From contig CALKIW010000195.1 of NCBI GenBank assembly GCA_937995875.1, positions 1-5,970 of the forward strand: DNA of 5,970 bases, read 5' to 3'. Made by a program: the position numbers and the translations under genes. Shown piece by piece: positions 1 to 5,598 of this stretch (position 1 is the stretch's first letter; every line of letters begins with the position of its first letter). The notes beneath the pieces are model-generated. The model had not been told where the DNA came from, made no database searches, and was given only the letters and a program-made list of their open reading frames with translations. This DNA is from an uncultured Bacteroidales bacterium. Its GTDB lineage: Bacteria; Bacteroidota; Bacteroidia; Bacteroidales; Bacteroidaceae.

Positions 1-54
1 AGCCAAGTCGCAGTGTGGTTACTACCAAACCGCATAGCCGTTTTTGTTAAATAA
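1..54 (+). CDS. possible C-terminal tail of a convergent plus-strand gene (edge fragment)
   Basis: Frame 1 is open from the window edge to a TAA at 52-54 and would encode 17 residues (SQVAVWLLPNRIAVFVK). The hydrophobic-basic ending could be the last strand of a protein. A hairpin cluster lies between it and the tail of the AraC-type gene, which would suit two convergent genes. However, the other two plus-strand frames also run open from the edge for 11-15 codons, so the openness itself means little. No family can be assigned; this is a weak call. Confidence 0.18.
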   Translation, partial: SQVAVWLLPNRIAVFVK

Positions 55-100
55 TTACAAGTTTTTGATTACCAGTAAGTTTAAAAAGGCTTTGTTTTTG

Positions 101-139
101 GCGTATTCCCAACAAGGTATTTTTAATTTCAGAATACGC
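101..139. repeat. 8-bp perfect inverted repeat, GCGTATTC / GAATACGC
   Basis: The arms are at 101-108 and 132-139 with a 23-base AT-rich interior. The arms are perfect complements. They lie about 115 bases past the stop of the AraC-type gene and beside the two tandem hairpins at 162-202. They may form part of a bidirectional transcription end or a protein-binding site. The long loop makes a classical intrinsic terminator unlikely. Confidence 0.4.
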
Positions 140-150
140 GAATTTCAGAA
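125..150. repeat. direct repeat of AATTTCAGAA, 16-bp period
   Basis: Perfect 10-base copies lie at 125-134 and 141-150, separated by TACGCG. The first copy overlaps the right arm of the inverted repeat at 101-139. Direct repeats a turn and a half apart are a common layout for AraC-family binding sites, but this pair lies downstream of the regulator rather than at a recognised promoter, so any role is speculative. Confidence 0.35.
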
Positions 151-161
151 GCACATTATTC

Positions 162-202
162 AAATCTTTTCATAAGATTTACTTTGCAGGTTATGCCTGC
201 AA
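162..202 (-). terminator. two tandem 7-bp / 5-nt-loop hairpins after the AraC-type gene
   Basis: Two perfect hairpins stand three bases apart. AAATCTT (162-168) pairs with AAGATTT (174-180) around TTCAT. TTGCAGG (184-190) pairs with CCTGCAA (196-202) around TTATG. They begin about 50 bases past the TAA of the minus-strand regulator gene. Neither is followed by a long T run on the minus strand, so this is not a textbook intrinsic terminator. Paired hairpins between probable convergent genes most simply mark a transcription end that could serve both strands. Confidence 0.4.
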
Positions 203-253
203 CAGAGGCTCGTCCATCATGGTTAGAGCATGAGGAAAATAACATACCGGCCT

Positions 254-1147
254 TTATACAATGACCTTGATTTTACGGTAGTTAGATCGGTATTCGGAGG
301 GTGAACAACCGCGTTTGCGCTTAAAGATGCGGTTGAAATTGCTGATGTTGTTATATCCGCATTGAAAACTTATTTCCGAAATGCTCTGCGTGGTGTCTAT
401 CAACATTCGTGTGGCATAGCCCAATCGAATGTCGATGATGTAATCGCTCAGTGTTCGACCGGTATGAATCTTGAAGAATCGGGAGAAAGCACAGTCGCTC
501 ATATTGGCAATCGTGGCCAGATCTTTCAGCTTGATGTCGTACATGTAATTCTCGTTGATGTAGTTTTTTACTTTGAGAATTCGCCGACTGTCGTCCTCAA
601 TATTCACCTTGGCATAGCTGGATGATGCCAACGTGCGAGAGCCTTCGCAGCGAGAAAGAGTGTTGAGGATGGAGAGAAACTGCATGAGAGCCTCAAAGTT
701 GTCGGTGATTTGACTGAGGGTGTCGAGCTTGTCGTAGACCTTAATGATGGCCGACATGTTGAAGCACAACCCTTTGCGGGCTTCGTGTATCATGTTGCGG
801 ATATATTCAAAGGGCTTCTTGTCGAAGAAACCGTCACTTTCATCATCGCCAAATTTGAATTGAATAGTGATTTCCCTGATATCTTCGCTCTTGCAATCGG
901 CCTGCTCCCATACATGTTCAAGGTTGCAGCTTGTGATAAGTACAAGGTCGTATTCGCCTACAATCTCTGCTTTGTCGCCCACGATGCGGCGTGCTCCGGC
1001 AGCGTGTTCAACAAAGTTCAATTCATACACCTCGTGATTGTGGATGGGGTAGGTAAATTCTTTTTTGTGCCTGTCGGCAATATAGAGAGCGTCTTTCTCC
1101 ATGAGTGGAGTGATCTCATGCAATACATAACCTTCTGTCATTTCCAT
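254..1147 (-). CDS. AraC-family transcriptional regulator
   Basis: This is a 297-residue cytoplasmic DNA-binding protein. Residues about 30-100 (HNHEVYELNF onwards) look like the beta-rich sensor domain with the usual histidine pair of AraC-type cupins. Residues about 120-170 are helical linker. Residues 188-290 form the double helix-turn-helix: the first around 206-230 (KLKDLATIANMS, FSRFFK), the second around 256-287 (ISEISFQCGY, NFNRIFKRKRGCSPSEYR), which is the family signature. Length is normal and the frame is intact. Two in-frame ATGs, at 1147 and 1141, are both possible starts; the first is used here. It lies 114 bases after the epimerase stop and has its own promoter candidate at 1165-1172. 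Its place at the end of a mannan locus suggests that it controls these genes, perhaps sensing a mannan-derived sugar; that part is inference. Confidence 0.9.
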   Translation of the reverse strand: MEMTEGYVLHEITPLMEKDALYIADRHKKEFTYPIHNHEVYELNFVEHAAGARRIVGDKAEIVGEYDLVLITSCNLEHVWEQADCKSEDIREITIQFKFGDDESDGFFDKKPFEYIRNMIHEARKGLCFNMSAIIKVYDKLDTLSQITDNFEALMQFLSILNTLSRCEGSRTLASSSYAKVNIEDDSRRILKVKNYINENYMYDIKLKDLATIANMSDCAFSRFFKIHTGRTLSDYIIDIRLGYATRMLIDTTQSISEISFQCGYNNISNFNRIFKRKRGCSPSEYRSNYRKIKVIV

Positions 1148-1164
1148 TAGTTCTGATACACTTA

Positions 1165-1172
1165 CAAACTTA
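1165..1172 (-). promoter_or_regulatory. Bacteroidota-type -7 element (TAAGTTTG) for the AraC-type gene
   Basis: Read on the minus strand, 1172 to 1165 gives TAAGTTTG, a full match to the Bacteroidota -7 consensus TAnnTTTG. Exactly 20 bases upstream is TTCG, three of four bases of the TTTG -33 element. Transcription would begin near 1160, leaving a leader of roughly 13-19 bases to either candidate ATG. An inverted repeat at 1189-1219 covers the -33 side. Confidence 0.6.
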
Positions 1173-1188
1173 CTGAAAAGAGTGGACG

Positions 1189-1219
1189 ATAACGAACTTT
1201 TTTTGTTAAAGTGCGTTAT
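1189..1219. repeat. imperfect inverted repeat upstream of the AraC-type gene (hairpin or operator)
   Basis: The arms are ATAACG-A-ACTTT (1189-1200) and AAAGT-G-CGTTAT (1208-1219), pairing over 11 of 12 positions with one mismatch and a 7-base loop TTTTGTT. It begins 43 bases after the epimerase stop and overlaps the -33 region of the regulator's promoter. It could be the terminator of the upstream operon or an operator for a regulator acting on this promoter. The loop-side T run lies within the stem-loop rather than after it, which argues somewhat against an intrinsic terminator. Confidence 0.5.
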
Positions 1220-1261
1220 GTTGAGTGATTTATGAGTTTTGGTCAGCTTGTACGGATGGAA

Positions 1262-2461
1262 TTACGGCTCCGGAATGTCTCGTTCCATCAGCTCCAGACA
1301 CAGGCGGCTGTTGTGGTAAGGGCACTTCCAAAATCCGGCCTTATCGTCATCGCGGTTGATGGAGCCGTCTTCGTTTCTGCCCCAAAACCATTCGCCCCGT
1401 TCGTGGTCGATGAGCTGTTGTTTGGAATAATCCCAGCAGCGGAGCGCAATGTCAAGCGCACGACGATCACCAAAGTATTGATAGAGGTCGATGTGGCCGA
1501 TGATACATTCGCACATCACCCACCATTGTCGCTCCCCGTCGGTCCGGCCGTTGTCGGCCCGGTGTTCGTGAATGAGTGAGCCGTCGGGTTGCAGGCCCTC
1601 GCCGGCAGCTTTGGCTATTTTCGGCAGCACACTTTCCACTCGGTCAAGGACAGTCTTGTCGCCTAAGACGAGAGCCGCCTCATGAAGCAACCACACAGCT
1701 TCGATGTCGTGTCCGTAGCTGTACACATTACGCTTTCCGCCCCACTGCTCATCAAAAAAGAGGTCGAGATGATAGGTATGGGGATTCCATATTTTGTCGA
1801 GAAAAATGTCTATAAGGTTTTGCAGTTGCTTCCTGAGTCCCTCGTCGGGCCAAACCCGATAAAGATTGGTGTAAGGCTCCAGCACATGTAGGTGTGTGTT
1901 CATCGTCTTAGCACCATTCTCATCTTTGTTGCTCAGCCTCATGTCGTCGATGGGTTGCCACTCTTGGGTGAGGGCTTCGGTGTAGCCGTTGTTCACTTTG
2001 TCGAAGGCGTGACTCTCGATGTCGCGATACAGAGCGATGGCTCTCTCCAGAGCCGTGGCGTCGCCGGTGGCTCTGGCATACTCGCTCAGTCCGTAGATGG
2101 CAAAACCGATGGCATAAGTTTGTTTTTTGGTATCGAGCGGAAGCCCTTGATAAGTCAGGCTCCAGTACACACCGCCATATTCTTGGTCGATGAATTTCCC
2201 GATGAGATAATCTTTTGCACGGGTTGCAGCTTGAAGATAGTCGGGATTTCGGGTCACCCGATATGCAGCCGAGAAGGCCCAGAGTATGCGTGCATTGAGA
2301 ACGGCCCCCTTGTCGGCTTCCGGGTGGATGCGGCCGTAACCGTCGGCCCGCCCGTAAAAACCGCCATGTTCGCGGTCTACCATCTGTTGCAGCCAATAGT
2401 TGAGAATGTGCTGGTCTAACGTTAGCCGCATCTCGGCTTTGAGTTCTTTGATAGTGGTCAT
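1262..2461 (-). CDS. AGE-family disaccharide 2-epimerase (mannobiose / cellobiose 2-epimerase)
   Basis: A cytoplasmic (alpha/alpha)6-barrel enzyme of the N-acylglucosamine 2-epimerase superfamily, 399 residues from the start used here. It should interconvert beta-1,4-mannobiose and 4-O-beta-D-mannosyl-D-glucose at C2 of the reducing sugar. The family's key residues are recognisable: Arg58 in LNARILW, His190 in KTMNTHLHVLE, His251 in YGHDIEAVWL and His383 in WKCPYHNSR, with the conserved Trp-rich stretches QWW (312-314) and EWFWGR. The ATG at 2461 is preferred because it begins the usual N-terminal helix (MTTIKELKAEM) at normal family length. An ATG 36 bases upstream (2497) would add 12 residues encoded inside the transporter relic. 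Adjacent GH130 phosphorylase and mannanase genes favour mannobiose over cellobiose as physiological substrate. No signal peptide is seen. The gene follows the relic by only 16 bases, so it was probably once fourth in a continuous operon. Confidence 0.9.
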   Translation of the reverse strand: MTTIKELKAEMRLTLDQHILNYWLQQMVDREHGGFYGRADGYGRIHPEADKGAVLNARILWAFSAAYRVTRNPDYLQAATRAKDYLIGKFIDQEYGGVYWSLTYQGLPLDTKKQTYAIGFAIYGLSEYARATGDATALERAIALYRDIESHAFDKVNNGYTEALTQEWQPIDDMRLSNKDENGAKTMNTHLHVLEPYTNLYRVWPDEGLRKQLQNLIDIFLDKIWNPHTYHLDLFFDEQWGGKRNVYSYGHDIEAVWLLHEAALVLGDKTVLDRVESVLPKIAKAAGEGLQPDGSLIHEHRADNGRTDGERQWWVMCECIIGHIDLYQYFGDRRALDIALRCWDYSKQQLIDHERGEWFWGRNEDGSINRDDDKAGFWKCPYHNSRLCLELMERDIPEP

Positions 2462-2477
2462 GATTTTATAATTCGCT

Positions 2478-2816
2478 TTATTCGGCAATATCGGCAAAGA
2501 CTATTTTGACGATATTGCTGCGGTTGGGTGTGGTGTACGTGAGAATAACAATGATAACAACGGGAATTGGCAGATACGGCAGTCAGGCGCAAAATTTGCC
2601 CCCCGTTGATGTAGGTGCGGTCGTCCACAACGCCCACTATGAAGTCAATATAATAACCTCGGATATGCGTAATGACAATTTTAGTACCTACAATGACTGC
2701 CGAAAAACCAAGAGTGCCGGCATGGAATATCATCAGGCAGGCTCCGAAGAACTTTCATACATCAACGACGATATTTCAGTGAGGCTGTGGCCGGTCATTT
2801 CCCGGAGCTTGATCAT
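2478..2816 (-). pseudogene. decayed N-terminal remnant of a GPH (MelB-type) sugar:cation symporter
   Basis: Three reading frames in succession carry one recognisable transporter N-terminus. From ATG 2816, MIKLREMTGHSLTEISSLMY matches the family start (KLxxxxGYGxGxxxxxxxY). A one-base loss near 2755 shifts the frame to KFFGACLMIF, then LGFSAVIVGT and VGVVDDRT (2754-2605), which align with MelB-type YYTDVVGLS, VGTLFL, and the ADR/NAT loop before RWGKF. A second shift in a run of six G (2599-2604) restores GGKF, then a TGA (2585-2583), then LPYLPIPVVIIVILTYTTPN and IVKIVFADIAE before TAA at 2480-2478. About 112 codons remain of a family normally about 450 residues long. The cation-site motif WDAINDP reads RGYYIDF, losing the first Asp and the Pro. 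The start overlaps the GH130 stop as ATGA. The missing three quarters exclude simple sequencing error. Confidence 0.82.
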
Positions 2817-3979
2817 AGTGCGCGATTCTTGGCAATAAGGCGCTTGATATTCTCAACACTGGCTGATGTGGTCAGTCCGTCTTCGGGAGTGTTCAGGCAA
2901 TAGTCTACCAGTTTGTCGATAGTTGAGGTTGCCACGTGCATCCTCGTGTCTGAGGAAGCGTAATAGATAAACACTTTTCCATCTTCGTCGGCAATCCATC
3001 CGTTGGAGAACACCACGTTCATCACGTCGCCGATATATTCGATTCCTTCCGGCACCAAGAAATATCCGCCGGGTTGTGCAATCACCTTTGTTGGGTCGTC
3101 GAGTGCAGTCATGTAGAGATAAAGCACGTAGCGCAGTCCGCTGGCGCAGGCTCTTACGCCGTGAGCGAGGTGTAACCATCCCTTGTCGGTTTTGATGGGG
3201 TGGGGACCTTCACCGTTTTTCACCTCCGTGATGGTGTGATAATGTCGGGCGTTGATGATTCTTTCCTCTGTCACCTCAGCGTGGGTAATATCGTCTACCA
3301 GTGCCCAGCCGATTCCACCACCTGAGCCTGTGTCGATGAAGCCGTCTTGCGGGCGGGTATAGAGAGCATATTTTCCATCGACAAATTCGGGATGGAGTAC
3401 CACGTTGCGCTGCTGACTCTTAGTCTTGAGATCGGGCAGACGTTCCCATGTGACAAGGTCTTTGGTGCGTGCGATACCTGCCGTTGCAGTGGCTGCCGAT
3501 AAGTCTTCGGGATGGTTGTCGTCGTGTCGCTCGGCACAGAAAATTCCATAGATATAGCCGTCTTCATGTGCTGTGAGACGCATATCGTAGATATTGGTGG
3601 CCGGAACAGCGCTTTCGGGCATGGTGATAGGCTCCTCCCAAAAGCGGAAATTGTCTATTCCGTTGGGGCTTTCGGCTATGGCAAAGAAACTTTTCCTATC
3701 AGCTCCCTCCACACGCACAACCAGAAGGTATTTGCCCTTCCACTTGATGGCGCCTGCGTTGAAAGCCGCGTTCATCATGATGCGCTGCTCGAAAAATGGA
3801 TTATCCTTCTCATTGAAGTCGTATTTCCATTCCAAGGGGGTATGTTTGGCGGTGATAATAGGGTATTTATACTTGGTGTATATGCCGTTGTCCGATGTCA
3901 ATGGCTCGTTTTTTCGGGTAACAAGTTCTTCATAACGTTGTTTCACCTCAGCAACTCTTGTTTGAAAATCTGTCTTCAT
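2813..3979 (-). CDS. GH130 4-O-beta-D-mannosyl-D-glucose phosphorylase
   Basis: A 388-residue cytoplasmic five-bladed beta-propeller enzyme that should split mannosyl-beta-1,4-glucose with phosphate into alpha-mannose 1-phosphate and glucose. The N-terminal helix (residues 1-22) and the motifs AAFNAGAI (71-78), VVRVEG (87-92) and NIYDMRLT (129-136) are typical of GH130 subfamily 1. Asp132 in that last motif corresponds to the family's single catalytic acid. Further family landmarks are FCAERHD (147-153), YTRPQDGF (207-214), GWLHLAHGVR (267-276) and YYASSDTRMHVA (339-350). Length is normal and no key region is missing. No signal peptide. The leader is A-rich (TTAAAAAATAAATA before the ATG) rather than bearing a Shine-Dalgarno site, as is usual in Bacteroidota. 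Its stop overlaps the ATG of the transporter relic. Other GH130 subfamilies act on mannan oligosaccharides or N-glycan cores, but the neighbouring 2-epimerase supports the mannosylglucose role. Confidence 0.92.
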   Translation of the reverse strand: MKTDFQTRVAEVKQRYEELVTRKNEPLTSDNGIYTKYKYPIITAKHTPLEWKYDFNEKDNPFFEQRIMMNAAFNAGAIKWKGKYLLVVRVEGADRKSFFAIAESPNGIDNFRFWEEPITMPESAVPATNIYDMRLTAHEDGYIYGIFCAERHDDNHPEDLSAATATAGIARTKDLVTWERLPDLKTKSQQRNVVLHPEFVDGKYALYTRPQDGFIDTGSGGGIGWALVDDITHAEVTEERIINARHYHTITEVKNGEGPHPIKTDKGWLHLAHGVRACASGLRYVLYLYMTALDDPTKVIAQPGGYFLVPEGIEYIGDVMNVVFSNGWIADEDGKVFIYYASSDTRMHVATSTIDKLVDYCLNTPEDGLTTSASVENIKRLIAKNRAL

Positions 3980-4017
3980 TATTTATTTTTTAATTGTTAT
4001 TTGAAATTACTTGTTGA

Positions 4018-4032
4018 ATAGTTCGAAACTAT
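4018..4032 (-). promoter_or_regulatory. candidate promoter with overlapping 15-bp palindrome upstream of the GH130 gene
   Basis: On the minus strand 4031 to 4024 reads TAGTTTCG, five of the six fixed bases of TAnnTTTG. It is embedded in a perfect inverted repeat, ATAGTT (4018-4023), CGA, AACTAT (4027-4032). A start near 4018 would leave a leader of about 40 bases. No good -33 element is visible at the right distance. A palindrome over a -7 element could be an operator, but in an AT-rich spacer chance is also possible. Confidence 0.3.
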
Positions 4033-4129
4033 ATATAGAATGAATCAAGACTATTTATTGATGTTATTCAGGAGCATTATGTTCCCGTCAGAAAAGAACT
4101 ACAGGGAGCATTCCGCGCACCTTTATTCC

Positions 4130-4163
4130 GGAACATGACCGAAATCTTCTTTTTTCATGTTCC
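4130..4163. repeat. 9-bp perfect inverted repeat between mannanase and phosphorylase genes
   Basis: GGAACATGA (4130-4138) pairs perfectly with TCATGTTCC (4155-4163) around a 16-base interior. A third, shorter copy, ATGTTCC, lies at 4079-4085. The hairpin starts 46 bases past the mannanase stop and has no T run after it on the minus strand, so a weak terminator, an mRNA-stabilising 3' structure or a protein site are all open. A short direct repeat, GGAGCATT, occurs nearby at 4071-4078 and 4105-4112. Confidence 0.4.
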
Positions 4164-4209
4164 ATGCGTTGCGCCGTAATAGCCCGTAGCGGGGGTAGAA
4201 GTCACGAAT

Positions 4210-5556
4210 TTATTTGAGACCAATGTTTTTGAGTCTTCTGGCAGATTGCCGAATGACCCGTAGCGTTGTCTTGTCCGAAGTGAAAACAGAGTTCAATCCT
4301 TGCTGTTCCTGTGCGGGATCACCACAATAATCATCGCCGGGCAACCATTGTTCATGTTTAGGCTTGGCATAGCCTCCCCATCCCCAGAAATTGCATCCCA
4401 TGAAATCGGTTTTGTCTTTGTCTGCATTTCCGATTTGTGAAAACACATATTGATAATAAGCATCTCTGCCATTAGTAGTGGAAGACTTGGCGAAGGAGAA
4501 TCCGTCTCTGGGATAGCCGAACTCCTCCATCACAACAGGCTTTTGCAGTTTCTTGCTCAACAGCATAGCACCGTCCAAGTATTCTTTTGTTTTCTTGCAC
4601 GCTATATCGACACTTTCTACCACTTTGTCTTTCTTGGTCCAACCCCAGTTATATGGCCAAACATGAATAGTGATGTAGTCTATATTGGGATCAGAGCAAA
4701 TGGATTCGAAAGCATCAGGGTCGTCTTCGCAACCGGCAACACCTTCAGAGCCTAATGAAACAAGATGATTGCGGTCGAGACTTCTGATCAATGCTGATGA
4801 TTTCTTAAGCCATTTTTGAAATGCAGGAATTGTTTCTTTGCTGAAAGCACGAGGCTCATTCCCAATCTGCCATGCCATGATTGCAGGGTCATCAGTATAT
4901 TTTTTCCCTGTATATCTGTTTGTTCGCGTGACGATAAACCGGACATAGTCATAAAAAAGTTCTTGAGCCTTGGTGTTTGTCGAGAAACTTTTCACGAAAT
5001 TTGTGTAAGCCGGATAGCCGTGTTCGTTTGGGCGAGGAGCCTTTCCGGCCCCTGCTTGCTCCAGATAATAGCCATAGCCTCCGCTCCATTCCCATGCATT
5101 ATTAAGATAAAGCACTGCGACCATGTCTCGTTTACCCATTTCTTTCAGCAAATAGTCAAGTCCGGCTAAAATGGTATCGTTATACACACCGGGTGCCTTT
5201 TGCAGGGTCGGTTCAACTTTTGTCAAGACCCCTTCATCGCCGTCACTTCCAACCAATACGCGCAGATTGTCAATCCCCAATTTTTTCAGGGTGTCCAATT
5301 CCTTGCAAAGACGTTTCCTGTTTCCTCCTTGACCTTCCGAGCCAAGAATGGCACCATACCATAGATTTGTACCTATAAAATAATAAGGTTTATCATTCTT
5401 CCATAGCTTTCCGCCTTTTACCTTTACAAAATCACTTTGCCCCCAAGCATTGTACGTAAAAAAGCTCAGGGCAAAAACCACAATCAGTTTCCATATATTC
5501 ACCTTTAAAGGAGCGTCTAAAAAGGAAACAGTGGTGTTGTTGGAGGAAGTACTCAT
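4210..5556 (-). CDS. secreted GH5 endo-beta-1,4-mannanase (GH5_7-like)
   Basis: A 448-residue single-domain TIM-barrel hydrolase that should cut internal beta-1,4-mannosyl bonds. Residues 24-39 (LIVVFALSFFTYNAWG) are the hydrophobic core of a signal peptide with likely cleavage after AWG; no lipobox Cys, so periplasmic or released rather than surface-anchored. The mature barrel starts with GTNLWYGAI (62-70). Conserved GH5 residues are Arg99 in DNLRVL, acid/base Glu234 in WQIGNEP, His298 in ITIHVWPYNW and nucleophile Glu345 in VVMEEFGYPRDG; WGWGGYAKP (391-399) continues the substrate cleft. The pattern matches mannanases better than cellulases. No carbohydrate-binding module. The ATG at 5556 fits the promoter at 5591-5598 but gives an 18-residue lead before the signal core; a GTG at 5502 would give a more ordinary signal peptide. 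It is first of the set and supplies mannobiose for the downstream enzymes. Confidence 0.9.
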   Translation of the reverse strand: MSTSSNNTTVSFLDAPLKVNIWKLIVVFALSFFTYNAWGQSDFVKVKGGKLWKNDKPYYFIGTNLWYGAILGSEGQGGNRKRLCKELDTLKKLGIDNLRVLVGSDGDEGVLTKVEPTLQKAPGVYNDTILAGLDYLLKEMGKRDMVAVLYLNNAWEWSGGYGYYLEQAGAGKAPRPNEHGYPAYTNFVKSFSTNTKAQELFYDYVRFIVTRTNRYTGKKYTDDPAIMAWQIGNEPRAFSKETIPAFQKWLKKSSALIRSLDRNHLVSLGSEGVAGCEDDPDAFESICSDPNIDYITIHVWPYNWGWTKKDKVVESVDIACKKTKEYLDGAMLLSKKLQKPVVMEEFGYPRDGFSFAKSSTTNGRDAYYQYVFSQIGNADKDKTDFMGCNFWGWGGYAKPKHEQWLPGDDYCGDPAQEQQGLNSVFTSDKTTLRVIRQSARRLKNIGLK

Positions 5557-5590
5557 GACAGGTCTGGATTTAGATTGTTATTTTCTTTTG

Positions 5591-5598
5591 CAAAGATA
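5591..5598 (-). promoter_or_regulatory. Bacteroidota-type -7 element (TATCTTTG) for the mannanase gene
   Basis: Minus-strand 5598 to 5591 reads TATCTTTG followed by CAAAAG, a full match to TAnnTTTG. Transcription would start near 5585, about 29 bases before the ATG at 5556. No TTTG-like -33 box is visible 19-21 bases upstream, which would fit a promoter that depends on an activator such as the AraC-type protein; that link is inference. Confidence 0.6.

Noticed and set aside
1232..2419. Long plus-strand open frames opposite the epimerase (and similar ones opposite the other genes)
   Set aside because: They lie wholly antisense to well-supported enzymes and show no protein-family motifs; they follow from the codon use of the real genes.
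2462..2497. Longer epimerase N-terminus from an upstream ATG at 2497
   Set aside because: The extra 12 residues are encoded within the tail of the transporter relic and precede the normal family start, so they are probably not translated as part of the enzyme.
2458..2733. A 91-codon minus-strand ORF that could be taken as a small hypothetical protein
   Set aside because: Its first half is the middle piece of the transporter relic; its second half runs on out of frame with a Cys/His/Tyr-rich unnatural composition, while the transporter similarity continues in another frame.
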